Of a DNA stretch of 64,000 bases, positions 44,524-55,100 are shown in pieces. Location: positions 2,707,001-2,771,000 of the forward strand of contig NZ_CP095855.1 of NCBI RefSeq assembly GCF_023100805.1. The letters are read 5' to 3'. The DNA comes from Chitinophaga filiformis (GTDB taxonomy: Bacteria; Bacteroidota; Bacteroidia; Chitinophagales; Chitinophagaceae). Position 1 is the first letter of the stretch. Each line of letters opens with the position of its first letter. The translations under genes and the position numbers were made by a program. The notes beneath the pieces were generated by a model. That model was given only the letters and a program-made list of their open reading frames with translations. It did no database searches and was not told where the DNA came from.

Positions 44524-44962
44524 CAATCTTTTCCGGTGCGAGGATGTCAATGTTATAATAGCGATCGTAAGTGGAATACGCGCGGATCTTACCATTCACA
44601 AATGCAGCCTTTATGAAGGGATTGGTAGCGGTACTGAATAAGGCCCAGATCAGCTGATCATCGTTTTCTGTCAGTGCCACGAAACCCTCGTTCCCCATTG
44701 CTCCCTCGCCGAAATGAACTTTCTTCCCGTCAGGAAGCGTCAGGGCGCCGGGATGGCGTTCTATCTGCGACCATACATCGTCATTATATTTCTCAACACT
44801 TTTCAGGTTGGTTTCACAGACAGGATTCACATAATGTAACTTCCTGCCTTCCGTTGATATGGTATAAAAGTCAAGCATGATCATCGTGCCATCTGCAAAA
44901 AGAATAGCATCTATACCCGGTAATTCGTTATTGCTCCAATGCTCCTGGATAATGTTCGTCAT
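44504..44962 (-). CDS. Putative immunity protein for the Rhs toxin
   Basis: A 152-residue cytoplasmic protein; the ATG at 44960-44962 gives MTNIIQEHWSNNELPG, seven bases after the Rhs stop, and is preferred to the upstream in-frame ATG at 45013, which would overlap the toxin. The body is beta-rich and acidic (IDAILFADGTMIMLDFY; HPGALTLPDGKKVHFGEGAMGNEGFVALTENDDQLIWALF) and ends in IVIEAAE. No family recognised. Placement directly after an Rhs toxin, same strand, is the reason for the immunity call. Its 3' end overlaps the convergent endonuclease V gene by 20 bases. Confidence 0.7.
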   Translation of the reverse strand: MTNIIQEHWSNNELPGIDAILFADGTMIMLDFYTISTEGRKLHYVNPVCETNLKSVEKYNDDVWSQIERHPGALTLPDGKKVHFGEGAMGNEGFVALTENDDQLIWALFSTATNPFIKAAFVNGKIRAYSTYDRYYNIDILAPEKIVIEAAE

Positions 44963-44969
44963 GTGTTTA

Positions 44970-47900
44970 TTATTTATTCGGATATACGATCTTCGGTTGC
45001 TTCGGTGAACCATGCGGCCGCAGATCAGCTTTCTGAAGATCGGGTCTTTTCTTTGGTTTGGAATTCAGTTTCTTTTCAAGGTTGCTGCGATAGGTACCGC
45101 CATCAGGACGAGGATCGTCCAGGTTGACGATACGTATTGGCACCTGCGGCACTTCTGCCATTTGTGCTGCCATCAGCCGCCTGTTGTCGAGGCTCACGCG
45201 GTGACCGTCTATCTCTGCTACTTCCAGCGGACTTCTTGACCAGTCCCATTTACCGTCTTTCATCAGCTGTGCATATTCCTCTACCTGGTGCCCAACGTAT
45301 CCCTGGGAGAAGTTCAGCGATTTCGGATCTACCCACTCAACAGGATCCAGTCCGAAGATGTCTACATAGGCATCGGGCTTCTTCACATATGCATAAAGAT
45401 GGATGCCGCCGAATAATCCCGCAGGATCATGGCTGATATAACTGCCTTCCTCCGGACTATAATACCTGAACCTGTTGTAATAAAGACCTGTCTCGGCATC
45501 CTCATACTGTCCCTGGTAGCGGAAAGGTACGAAGTGGCGGTCGCCTGCTAACTTACGGACGTTTCCATAAATATCCAATTCGCAGGACCATACATTGTTG
45601 CCTTCATCGTCGTATGCTTCGCAGGGCGTGCCGAGGTAATCGGTAAGGATAGAATATTTCTTACCGGCACTGATCCGCGCAGCGGGAACCGCATGATCGG
45701 CCTCAAAGGTCCAGGTGATCAATGTTTCAGCCGGCACCGGTTCGGGTGGTGTCGATATATTACCGTCTTCATCGATGGTGGTAACAGGACGTTGTTTTAC
45801 AGGATAATGCCATTCATGGAGTGGTACATGTCCATCCCAGAGCCAGCGGGTGATCTGTTGTTTGTAGATCTTTGCTGTTCGCCGGCCTAAGGCATCGTAT
45901 TCAAATGAAACGACCTGCCTGTCTGGCCTGATCACCTGTTTAAGCATACCGTTACCATACCATGCATACTCCCATACCTTCAGGTCTTTAGTGATCTTCC
46001 GGGTGAGATTGCCTTCTTCATCGTATTCGAAACGGGCGGCTGCGCTTTCTTTTAATTGTCCGCCGGCACTGTATTTCCTGTCTTTACGTTCGGGTGTTTT
46101 ATACAGGTTGCCCATTTTATCGGGCAGGCGGAAGTCGTACAGTCCGTCTTCATACTGCGCCCTGGCCAGATGTCCGAAACTATCATGACTAAAAGTGCTG
46201 ACACCCTTATCGAGCGCATTGACGATCTGCCTTAACTGCTGGTTGGCATCCCAGCGGTAATACCGGCTTCTTACAGTGCGGGTGCGATGGCTGACGGAGT
46301 GATGTACCGGCAAGCCGGCATCGTCGTAAACACGCCTGTTCACTATACCTCCCGGCAGGAGCCTTTCTGTTTCAAGTCCCCGCAGGTTCCTGCTGATCTG
46401 TGCGGTCCATGCATCGGCAATACTACCGTCGCTGGCAGTAATGCCGGTTACGAGGCCATTGTGATTACGTTCATACAGTATGTCTGCCCCCAGGCTGCTG
46501 CTTACATGAAGCCTTTTGCCGTACCTGTTAAATGCAGTGCTGATCTCATGCCCGTTCTGCCATTCCTTTACGATATTGCCCAATGCATCCCGCTCGAACT
46601 TCACGGTGCTGTTTTCATTGATGGCTTCGATCAGCTGGCCATTGCGATTATAGCTGAATGTTTCCCAGCTGCCGTCGCTGTGTTCGGCCCTTGTGACCCG
46701 GTAGCCGTAATCGTATTCATAAACAGTAGATCTTTTACCAGGGCGATCTATCCTGATGACATTGCCCCTGGCGTCCCTTTTCAGGTAGCGGGCACTATTA
46801 TCAAACCCGGTTTCTTCGATGACCTGCCCGCATTGATTCCGTTTAAAGCGATAACTGGCGCCGTGTTCATTGACAACCGCTACAAGTCGTTCTTCTGTAT
46901 CGAGCAGGAAATGTATTTTAGCGCCGTTCTCTTCTCTTGATTGCAGGCTGCCCAGCTGTGTATAGGTGAAGCGGATATCATGGTGTTTGTCTTTGGCATG
47001 AATGACCTCATCATAGGCATTATATCCCAGGCGAATGTGATTGCCGTCGGGCGTCCTGATATCGGTCACCCGGCCCAGTACATCGTATTGAAAATATTGC
47101 GCTTCCTGCTGCGGATTATTGGATCGGATACATTGCCCCCATACATCGTATTGCCAGCTGTAGGTGGCTTTGTCCGGCAGCGTAACGGATGTGAGGTTCA
47201 GGTCTTCGTCATAATCCAGCAATGTTCTGCCGGCGCGTAATCTCTCCACTTTACGCAGCAGTTGCTGCCCGTCGTATTCAAACATCACGAGGCTGCCATC
47301 AGCTTCCGTAATGGTCTGTATCTGGCCATTCTGTTCATTGTATACATAGCTGCGGGTATTGCCCTGTGCATCTCTTATAAGCAGCAGGTTGCCGGCTTCG
47401 TCATAGGCGAATGACTGCGTGCTGCCATCTGCTTTTGTGAGCGCAATACAATTGCCCCACTCGTCATAAGAAAAGCCTGTTGCATTGCCTTCTTCGTCTA
47501 TATACCTGTATATCTCAAAGTGTTCCGTGTATTCCGTAAATGTGGAATGGCCCATGGGGTCTTTGACCTGGTGCACCACGAAGTCGGGTGTGTAGTAATA
47601 GGTGGTTTCGTTGCCGAGAGAATCAGTGAGCACATTATAGCCTTTCTCCGGATGATAGGCGATGTATCCATCCAGTACGCCTTTTTCACCCCAGGCGTGG
47701 ATACAACGGCGCTGCCGGTCATATTCCCAGTAGAAGGACTGCCCGTTCCTGTCAGTTCTCTGTATCATCAGGTGATCTTCATAGATCATCCTGATGGCTT
47801 TGTTGTTGGCATCAATGATGGCGGAAAGGTCGCCCGCTTCATTGTACTCATAGCTTACCATGAGGCGTTCCTGTCCCCGGTGGTGCGCCACGACCCGGGT

Positions 47901-49034
47901 GATCCTGCCATTTTTATCGTTGTCTATATGCAAATGCCTGCCGGCAGTATCAATGATCCGTTGAAGATGTCCTTTGGCATTATAATGGAAGGTGATGATA
48001 AATCCGGCCTTGTCATGGATAGAGACAAGGCGGTATTGCCGGTCGGCAGGATGTAGTTTGTGGAAGGTATAAAATAGTTTTTCCTGCTGATCGTATAGCA
48101 GATAGCTGTTCACATCCGTACGCGTGAGCGTAAGCTGTTCATGCCGGTTGTACTCGCCCGGCATGCCGGAGGGCGTGTAGCCGAAGACGGCGCTACGCCC
48201 GTTTTTCAGTAGTACAAGTGTAACGCCTTCCTGTGCAAATTCCTGTACACGCATATCATAAGAGAAATGCATGGCATGTCCCAGTACGCCTTTGTGGGGG
48301 CTGTCGCTGTTCCATGAGCGTGCCCATGTAAGCGGAATGGGGCCAGGCAGTTCGAAGTCTACGCCATCGTATATAACGATACCCTGTACGAGGTCAACAG
48401 GTTCCAGGCCCAGTTTACAGAGGAAGTTACTCAGTTTATTACTGCCAACGGTTTTCTGCAGTGCATGATTGAGTTTCGTCGCTACTTTTTTCAGTCCCTT
48501 CATCAGTGCACCGAATCCGAAAGACGCGATCAGGTTGATGAGCACACCAGCCCAGTCGGGCACATAGGGGCCGCCTACCATGACAGGTTTACCGAAGGAG
48601 AGGGGAATGGAAAAGGAAGTAGGAAGGTACATGCTCGGCATGGGCTTCAGTTTCTTGCCGGGCCGCAGCGACAGCGGAATACCAATATCGTTGCAGGTCA
48701 TCAGCATATGCCCGGTAGGGCTCATGAGCCGGCCTTCTGTTTTCACTTTCTTGCTGCCATAGAAGTTGACAGAATCGTGTCCGATCAGTGGCGCCAGCAG
48801 CCAGGGGCCACCCATAGGAAAATGTATGAATATGATGATGATACCACTGGTATCGCTTACGCCGCGGGGTACGTGATTTACTTTGGTGGTGGCGCCGATG
48901 AAGGGAATATAGTCCATGGGGTCCACTACAAATCCTATATATGGATGCGGCAGGGGAATGGGAAATCCAAAGAGCAGTACGATGTGGATGTCAAGGCCGA
49001 TGACGGGTACAAAATGCTTATTGCTTACTAACAT
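44970..49034 (-). CDS. Rhs/YD-repeat polymorphic toxin with PAAR-like N-terminus
   Basis: A 1354-residue toxin without a signal peptide. The N-terminal 170 residues resemble PAAR-like spike-tip domains (VKTEGRLMSPTGHMLMTC; hydrophobic IIIIFIHFPMGGP). Then comes the DUF6531 entry (VIYDGVDFELPGPIPLTWARSWNS) and many YD repeats (FTYDEAGNLLLIRDAQGN-like). The core ends with YYNRFRYYSPEEGSYISHDPAGLFGG and the self-cleavage/junction motif near 1225-1231 (DIFGLDP). The last 123 residues form the variable warhead (LEVAEIDGHRVSLDNRRLMAAQ), with a ParB/sulfiredoxin-like look. Rhs cages with PAAR tips are usually delivered by contractile systems (T6SS); no such system is encoded in this window. The immunity gene follows seven bases downstream. 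Confidence 0.93.
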   Translation of the reverse strand: MLVSNKHFVPVIGLDIHIVLLFGFPIPLPHPYIGFVVDPMDYIPFIGATTKVNHVPRGVSDTSGIIIIFIHFPMGGPWLLAPLIGHDSVNFYGSKKVKTEGRLMSPTGHMLMTCNDIGIPLSLRPGKKLKPMPSMYLPTSFSIPLSFGKPVMVGGPYVPDWAGVLINLIASFGFGALMKGLKKVATKLNHALQKTVGSNKLSNFLCKLGLEPVDLVQGIVIYDGVDFELPGPIPLTWARSWNSDSPHKGVLGHAMHFSYDMRVQEFAQEGVTLVLLKNGRSAVFGYTPSGMPGEYNRHEQLTLTRTDVNSYLLYDQQEKLFYTFHKLHPADRQYRLVSIHDKAGFIITFHYNAKGHLQRIIDTAGRHLHIDNDKNGRITRVVAHHRGQERLMVSYEYNEAGDLSAIIDANNKAIRMIYEDHLMIQRTDRNGQSFYWEYDRQRRCIHAWGEKGVLDGYIAYHPEKGYNVLTDSLGNETTYYYTPDFVVHQVKDPMGHSTFTEYTEHFEIYRYIDEEGNATGFSYDEWGNCIALTKADGSTQSFAYDEAGNLLLIRDAQGNTRSYVYNEQNGQIQTITEADGSLVMFEYDGQQLLRKVERLRAGRTLLDYDEDLNLTSVTLPDKATYSWQYDVWGQCIRSNNPQQEAQYFQYDVLGRVTDIRTPDGNHIRLGYNAYDEVIHAKDKHHDIRFTYTQLGSLQSREENGAKIHFLLDTEERLVAVVNEHGASYRFKRNQCGQVIEETGFDNSARYLKRDARGNVIRIDRPGKRSTVYEYDYGYRVTRAEHSDGSWETFSYNRNGQLIEAINENSTVKFERDALGNIVKEWQNGHEISTAFNRYGKRLHVSSSLGADILYERNHNGLVTGITASDGSIADAWTAQISRNLRGLETERLLPGGIVNRRVYDDAGLPVHHSVSHRTRTVRSRYYRWDANQQLRQIVNALDKGVSTFSHDSFGHLARAQYEDGLYDFRLPDKMGNLYKTPERKDRKYSAGGQLKESAAARFEYDEEGNLTRKITKDLKVWEYAWYGNGMLKQVIRPDRQVVSFEYDALGRRTAKIYKQQITRWLWDGHVPLHEWHYPVKQRPVTTIDEDGNISTPPEPVPAETLITWTFEADHAVPAARISAGKKYSILTDYLGTPCEAYDDEGNNVWSCELDIYGNVRKLAGDRHFVPFRYQGQYEDAETGLYYNRFRYYSPEEGSYISHDPAGLFGGIHLYAYVKKPDAYVDIFGLDPVEWVDPKSLNFSQGYVGHQVEEYAQLMKDGKWDWSRSPLEVAEIDGHRVSLDNRRLMAAQMAEVPQVPIRIVNLDDPRPDGGTYRSNLEKKLNSKPKKRPDLQKADLRPHGSPKQPKIVYPNK

Positions 49035-49172
49035 GTTCAGGTTTTTCTATGGGCTACAACCAGGGTTACGAATTGGAAATATTTTCCAGATACAGTTATC
49101 GGTGCAATATAAAAATTATTCTATTATCTTAACCGCAAAGGCAACACTCAACCAGAACCAAATCGCATGTAA

Positions 49173-50249
49173 ATGAAACAAAGGCTCCTGTCGCTCGACT
49201 TTTTCAGGGGGTTGACCGTGGCAGCTATGATCCTGGTCAATAACCCGGGAAGCTGGTCTTACGTTTATCCCCCGCTGGAACATTCAAAATGGAATGGCTG
49301 TACACCTACCGACCTGGTATTTCCCTTCTTCCTGTTTATGGTAGGGGTATCAGTAACCTTTGCGCTGAGCAGCCGTAAGGCAGACGCCGGCGGGCATGGG
49401 AAGCTGATCCTGCATATTTTCCGCCGGGCGGCGATCCTTTTTGCTATCGGGCTGGCCTTCCGCCTGATCCCTTCCTTCGACTTCTATAACCTGAGGATCT
49501 TAGGCGTTTTACAGCGCATTGCGATCGTTTTTCTTATCATCTCCCTGTTGTACCTCAAGACGGGCACTAAAGCCCGTATATGGCTTTGTTTTTCGTTCCT
49601 GGTGATATACTGGCTGCTCATGACCCTTGTACCTGTGCCTGGTACCGGCCCGGCAAACCTGGAGCCGGGTACTAACCTGGCCGCCTGGCTGGACCGTACG
49701 GTGATGGGAGAGCGGCATTTGTGGAAGCAGGCCCGCACCTGGGACCCTGAGGGTATTTTAAGCACTTTGCCGGCCATTTCAACGGGGCTGCTGGGTATTA
49801 TGACGGGCGACTGGCTGCGCCGGAAGGATAAAGCGGATGCGGAGAAGGTGGCCTGGCTGTTTTCAGCGGGCTTCCTGGCAGTGCTGGCGGGGTTGGTATG
49901 GGATGGCTTTTTCCCCATCAACAAGTCGCTCTGGACAAGTTCATTTGTGCTCTATACCGGCGGACTGGCGGCCATGGGCCTGGCATTGTCTTACTGGTTC
50001 ATTGATGTGCAACAGTACCGGCGTTTTACACCGCCTTTTGTTGCATTTGGGAGGAATGCCATTACGGCCTATGTCTTGTCTGGCGTCATTCCCATGATCT
50101 TTAAAGGGATGTCGGGCGGAATGTTCACGCGTTATTCCGGGATATTTTCTCCTTTCAATGCCTCGCTTGCAGCCGCCATTACACTTGTGTTGCTGTTATT
50201 CATACCGGTATGGATCATGTATAAAAGAAATATCATCGTAAAAATCTGA
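49173..50249 (+). CDS. Integral membrane acyltransferase-like protein (HGSNAT/DUF5009-like)
   Basis: A 358-residue multi-spanning protein with about ten hydrophobic helices. The start MKQRLLSLDFFRGLTVAAMILVNNPGSW and TPTDLVFPFFLFMVGVSVTFALS are typical of the heparan-alpha-glucosaminide N-acetyltransferase-like family (YeiB/DUF1624/DUF5009 group), as are RRAAILFAIGL, RILGVLQRIAIVFLI and the late FVAFGRNAITAYVLSG. Family members are proposed to transfer acetyl groups across the membrane to sugar amines. Divergent from the Rhs gene with 138 bases between, and followed by the sigma gene. Substrate unknown. Confidence 0.85.
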   Translation: MKQRLLSLDFFRGLTVAAMILVNNPGSWSYVYPPLEHSKWNGCTPTDLVFPFFLFMVGVSVTFALSSRKADAGGHGKLILHIFRRAAILFAIGLAFRLIPSFDFYNLRILGVLQRIAIVFLIISLLYLKTGTKARIWLCFSFLVIYWLLMTLVPVPGTGPANLEPGTNLAAWLDRTVMGERHLWKQARTWDPEGILSTLPAISTGLLGIMTGDWLRRKDKADAEKVAWLFSAGFLAVLAGLVWDGFFPINKSLWTSSFVLYTGGLAAMGLALSYWFIDVQQYRRFTPPFVAFGRNAITAYVLSGVIPMIFKGMSGGMFTRYSGIFSPFNASLAAAITLVLLLFIPVWIMYKRNIIVKI

Positions 50250-50325
50250 TGTGGAACGAAAATGTTACCACGGGCCGGTAATTTTTTTGTATTATTAGGC
50301 AATCGTCTTCCTAAACTTAGTGCCA

Positions 50326-50946
50326 ATGCAATCGGAGAGCCACGTGTTATGGTGGAATGCGTTTAAACAGGGGGATTGGGATGCCTTTACTGCGCTCTAC
50401 GGCGAATTTTATGAACTGTTGAACAATTATGGCCGCAAGTTTACGCAGGATGCGGACCTGATCCAGGATGTAGTACATGATCTTTTTGTAAGGTTATGGA
50501 CCACCCGTACACGGCTGGGCGATCCTGCCTCCGTGAAGAACTACCTGTACAAAGCATTACGCTCTGCACTGTTCCGTAAAATACAGTCCCTGTCCAAATT
50601 TGTAGAACTGGATAATGCTACCGGACAGGGAGGCTTTGCCGTGAATTTTATACCCGACGCTTCTTTCCGCCAGGAAGAACAGGAACTCAGGAACCAGGTG
50701 ATAGCCCTGGTCAATACATTGCCTGCCCGTCAGCAGGAAATTATCTTCCTCCGTTTTTATGAAGGAATGTCCTATGAGGAGATCGCCGTCATTATGGACA
50801 TCAATATGAGCTCCACCTACAAATTATTATATAAGGCCCTCGATAACCTGCAAAAGGTGTCAGATAAGCGTTTCCTGACAATTTTAAGTGTCCTCTTTAT
50901 CCTCTCTAAAAGTTTTTCAAAAAAAATCATGATTCCGGAGGGATAA
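50326..50946 (+). CDS. ECF-type RNA polymerase sigma-70 factor
   Basis: A 206-residue sigma factor. Region 2: WDAFTALYGEFYELLNNYGRKF and ADLIQDVVHDLFVRLWTTR; region 4: QEIIFLRFYEGMSYEEIAVIMDINMSSTYKLLYKALDNLQ. The frame also opens at a GTG (50320), but the ATG two codons later is taken as the start. The FecR gene follows after 45 bases, then an STN-type SusC, so this sigma factor is expected to control the SusCD and catabolic cluster downstream through FecR. The C-terminus is extended by a hydrophobic tail (FLTILSVLFILS) that may be membrane-associated. Confidence 0.94.
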   Translation: MQSESHVLWWNAFKQGDWDAFTALYGEFYELLNNYGRKFTQDADLIQDVVHDLFVRLWTTRTRLGDPASVKNYLYKALRSALFRKIQSLSKFVELDNATGQGGFAVNFIPDASFRQEEQELRNQVIALVNTLPARQQEIIFLRFYEGMSYEEIAVIMDINMSSTYKLLYKALDNLQKVSDKRFLTILSVLFILSKSFSKKIMIPEG

Positions 50947-50991
50947 TTTTCACCATGTCATGTCTAATAGTAGTAAATCGGGAATATCGTG

Positions 50992-52044
50992 ATGAACAAT
51001 GAGAAATATGCAACATATAGATTGGAAGACTTCCTGGACGATGATGCTTTTATAAAGTGGGTGTCAGGCAAAGAGCAGGATGCTCTTGCAGCAAAGTTCT
51101 GGAGCGAGTTCCCTTTGGAGTATCCATCAGCTGCCGCTAATTATGAATTTGCCGTCAGTGTGATCCGTACTTACCGTTCGCAGGAGGTATGGGAGAACAG
51201 GGATAATAAAGCACATGTACTTGAAAGGATCACTGCTACCATAGAAGCCAATGATAAGCGCCGTCCTGCATTGATCCGCCGCATGAGCACCTGGGTAAGG
51301 GCTGCCGTTATAGTACTGGTTGCCACTGTGGGTGGTTACCTGCTCTATACAAGAATGGCCAAACCTGCACGTGAGCTTATTGCCACCGGCTACGGTGAAA
51401 AGAGGACCATCACACTGCCTGATCATTCTGTTGTAACGCTGAACGCCTCCTCTTCCATTGCTTTCAATGAAGAATGGGATACGACAGCAGCCAGGGAAGT
51501 GTGGGTGGAAGGAGAAGCCTTCTTCGATGTGAAACACCTGAACAGGGATACTACGAACATAAGACCAGGACAACGCTTCCTGGTACATAGCAATGGCCTT
51601 ACAATAGAAGTACTGGGAACATCCTTTAATGTAAGAAGCCGCCACGGAAAAACGAAAGTAGGACTTGTAACAGGAAAGATACAGGTTGGATTTGCCGGTA
51701 CTGCTGCACCAAAAGCAGTGGTCATGTTGCCGGGCGATTATATTGAATACGCAGACAATCATTTATTACTAACTAAAAAGATAAACAAACCAGAATCAAT
51801 TAAACGTTGGACACAGGTACCGCTAACGTTTACAGATGCGACATTAAGTGAGATCATAGAAACATTACAGGACAATTATGGTTACACTGTAAAAGTCAGT
51901 GAACAATCAATCAAAAAGCTAAAGATCGAAGGAGATATTAACGTAGCCAACGTAGAAGAACTATTGACTGTAATTACCACGACGCTGAACGTCAAAATAG
52001 AACAGCCTTCGCAGAAGGAGCTAGTCATTACTTCAGGAAAATAA
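50992..52044 (+). CDS. FecR-family anti-sigma factor
   Basis: A 350-residue inner-membrane anti-sigma factor. Cytoplasmic N-terminal region (YATYRLEDFLDDDAFIKWV), one transmembrane helix (about 103-122, RAAVIVLVATVGGYLLY), FecR domain (GYGEKRTITLPDHSVVTLNASS; VWVEGEAFFDVKH; GTSFNVRS; TGKIQV) and a C-terminal STN-interacting domain (PLTFTDATLSEIIETLQDNYGYTVKV). ATG at 50992 is chosen; a GTG one codon earlier is in frame. It is 58 bases upstream of the SusC gene, so sigma, anti-sigma and receptor are in line. Confidence 0.94.
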   Translation: MNNEKYATYRLEDFLDDDAFIKWVSGKEQDALAAKFWSEFPLEYPSAAANYEFAVSVIRTYRSQEVWENRDNKAHVLERITATIEANDKRRPALIRRMSTWVRAAVIVLVATVGGYLLYTRMAKPARELIATGYGEKRTITLPDHSVVTLNASSSIAFNEEWDTTAAREVWVEGEAFFDVKHLNRDTTNIRPGQRFLVHSNGLTIEVLGTSFNVRSRHGKTKVGLVTGKIQVGFAGTAAPKAVVMLPGDYIEYADNHLLLTKKINKPESIKRWTQVPLTFTDATLSEIIETLQDNYGYTVKVSEQSIKKLKIEGDINVANVEELLTVITTTLNVKIEQPSQKELVITSGK

Positions 52045-52102
52045 CAGCGGGAAAAACACGCGCGTGACGCCGCGGGAAAACTAGGACACGTAAAAAAAAA
52101 TT

Positions 52103-55100
52103 ATGAACATTTTGAACCAAAATCTCGTTTTGGGGCTGCTCTCTTGTGCCCTGCTGCCAGGTATTGCCATATCTGCCAGTGCACAGACGCCCACGATGTA
52201 TGCCATGAGGCAGTCTGATAAGATCCCTGTAAAACATGTATCAGCTACTGTGTCCCTGAAAGAAGCTTTAGTAAAGCTCAAGAAGTTCCAGAATATCCGT
52301 ATTGCCTACAAAGAAGGGCTACTGGATGGAAAAACCGTCTCTGCCGACATTATTGAAAAAGCGGAGCACCTGGAGGCAGAAGCTGCCCTGAAGCTGCTGC
52401 TGTCCGATTTTCCATTAGCCTATATGCGTGTCAACAAAACACAGTATTCCATATATGTGCCAACAGCTGCTACCATACTGAATGTAAACAGCCTGATGGC
52501 CGATAAACTGAAAGGTAAGGTAACAGGTCCTGATGGCGCGCCTATTCCCGGCGCCAGCATTGTGCTCAAGGGAAACTCAGCGGTAGCCACCATGGCGGCT
52601 GCTGATGGCAGCTTTGAACTTAACCTGAAGGGGGCAACTCCTCCCTTCGTGCTGATAGTAAGCTCAATGGGCTTCAGCAAACAGGAAGTGAATGTAACGG
52701 ATGCAAGCGCCCCTTTAAGCGTCAGCCTGGCAGAAGCCAATGAATCATTGTCTGAAGTGGTGGTAACGGCCCTCGGTATCAAAAAAGAGAAGAAGGCGCT
52801 GGTATATTCCGTAACAGAAGTAAAAGGCAGTGAATTTACACAGGCACGAGAGGTAAATATTGCCAATGCACTGAGCGGAAAGATCGCCGGTGTGAACGCT
52901 ACCAGCCTGGCAAGCGGTCCTGGTGGTTCCAGCCGTGTCATCATCCGTGGTAATACTTCACTGGGTAGTGAGAACCAGCCATTGTATGTAGTGAATGGTA
53001 TGCCGATAGACAATACCACGCCAGGTGGCGCCCCTACCACCGGTGGCGGTGGCCAGAACGTGGACAGAGGTGATGGTATTGGTGGTATCAACCCGGACGA
53101 TATTGAGACCATCAGCGTATTGAAAGGTGGTTCTGCTGCTGCCTTGTACGGTTCCCGTGCTGCAAACGGCGTTATCCTCATCACTACCAAGAAAGGCCGT
53201 GCACGCAAAGGTATTGGCGTAGATTACAATACTACCATGACCCTGGAAACACCATCTGTAATGCCCGACTGGCAGTATGAGTATGGCCAGGGCGATAAGG
53301 GGCTGAAGCCTACCTCACAGGCAGAAGCCATTACCTACGGCCGCCGTTCATGGGGTACTAAGATGGATGGTACGCAATACATTGCTTTTGATGGTAAAAT
53401 GCATACCTATTCTCCTCAGAAAGATAATATCAAAAACTTCTACCGTACCGGATCTACTTATACCAATACCGTAGCTTTCAACGGTGGCAGTGAAAACATT
53501 AATTTCCGCTTCTCGCTCTCTAATACCAACAGCAAAAGCATCGTTCCCAACTCCAAGTTCGACAAGAAGATCGCGAACCTGAACCTGAATGCTTTCCTGG
53601 GTAAAAATCTGAGCATTGAAGCTGTAGCGCAATATAATGTAGAGAATGCAACCAACCGCTCCAGTTCCGGGGATGCCACCGGTAACCCCAACTGGGGCGT
53701 TTATATGATCGCCAACACAGTGGACGTTCGCTGGCTGAACCCCGGTTACGATGAAACCGGTCGTGAGATCCAGTGGAATGAAACGGCCTATGCTTCCAAC
53801 CCTTACTTCGTTATCAACAGGTTTAAGAACAACGATACCAAGAACCGTTTTATTGGCCAGGCCAGTGTGAAGTATGACCTGATGAAGAACCTGTATGTAA
53901 AAGGAACGGTGAGCCGCGACTTCTTTAACTACAACTATGTAGGCATTATTCCTACCGGTACCGTTTATACAACCGGCGCAGCAGGCGAATATAGTGAGCT
54001 GAGAAATGCCGTAGCGGAAACCAACTCCATGGTAACTGCCAACTACAATACCAAGATTGCCGGTACGATCGGTGTGAATGCACTGGCAGGTGTAAATGCC
54101 CGCCGCTTCAACTCCAACCAGACCGCCATCACCGGTACACAGTTTATCATTCCATTCTTCTACAGCTCTACCAACCTGACCACTTCCACTACTACGCCTA
54201 CAAGGAATAAAGTAGCGACCAACTCCGTGTTTGGTTCCGTAGACCTGGATTATAAATCTATCATCTTCCTGAACTTCACTGGCCGCCAGGACTGGTTCTC
54301 TACCCTGAGCCCGAAGAGCAACAACATTTTCTATCCTTCTGTAGGTGGTAGTATCATCCTGTCAGATGCGATCAAAATGCCGAAGGTGATCAGCTTTGCA
54401 AAACTGCGCAGTTCATGGGCACAGGTAGGCGGCGCTACACCGGATCCTTACATCCTGAACCAGACCTACTCTATGGTACAGGGTGGTCACCTGGGCCGCC
54501 CGGTACAGCAGATCACACAGTCGAACGGTGTGAACCTGGTGACAAACTCCAACCTGAAACCGCTGACCTCTACTACCTATGAAATAGGTGGTGAAGTACA
54601 GTTCTTCAGTAACAGGCTGGGCATTGACCTGACTTACTACAAGAAACAAACTACTGACGATATCGTGAGCACCGCTGTATCTACCGCTTCCGGCTATAAC
54701 AACGCTTTGCTGAACGTAGGTAAGCTGTCTAACAAAGGGATCGAATTACTGTTAACCGGTACACCTGTTAAATCGAAGAATTTCTCCTGGAATGTGAGCT
54801 ACAACATGGCATACAACACCAGCAAGGTAGAGCAGCTGGCTGCAGGTCTTACCACGCTGCAGATGGCATCAAGCGTGGGTAGCTGGGCATTCATCCACAA
54901 TACGGTAGGACAGCCTTATGGTATTATCAAAGGGTATACTACTGTGAAGAATGCAAAAGGACAGACTGTGTACAACAGCACAACAGGATATGAGCAGAAG
55001 AGCGACCTGGTAGCGCTGGGTAAGGGCGTACCGCCTTTAACAATGGGCCTGAGCAATACTTTCAGTTACAAACGCCTGTCGCTCGATATATTGGTGGACG

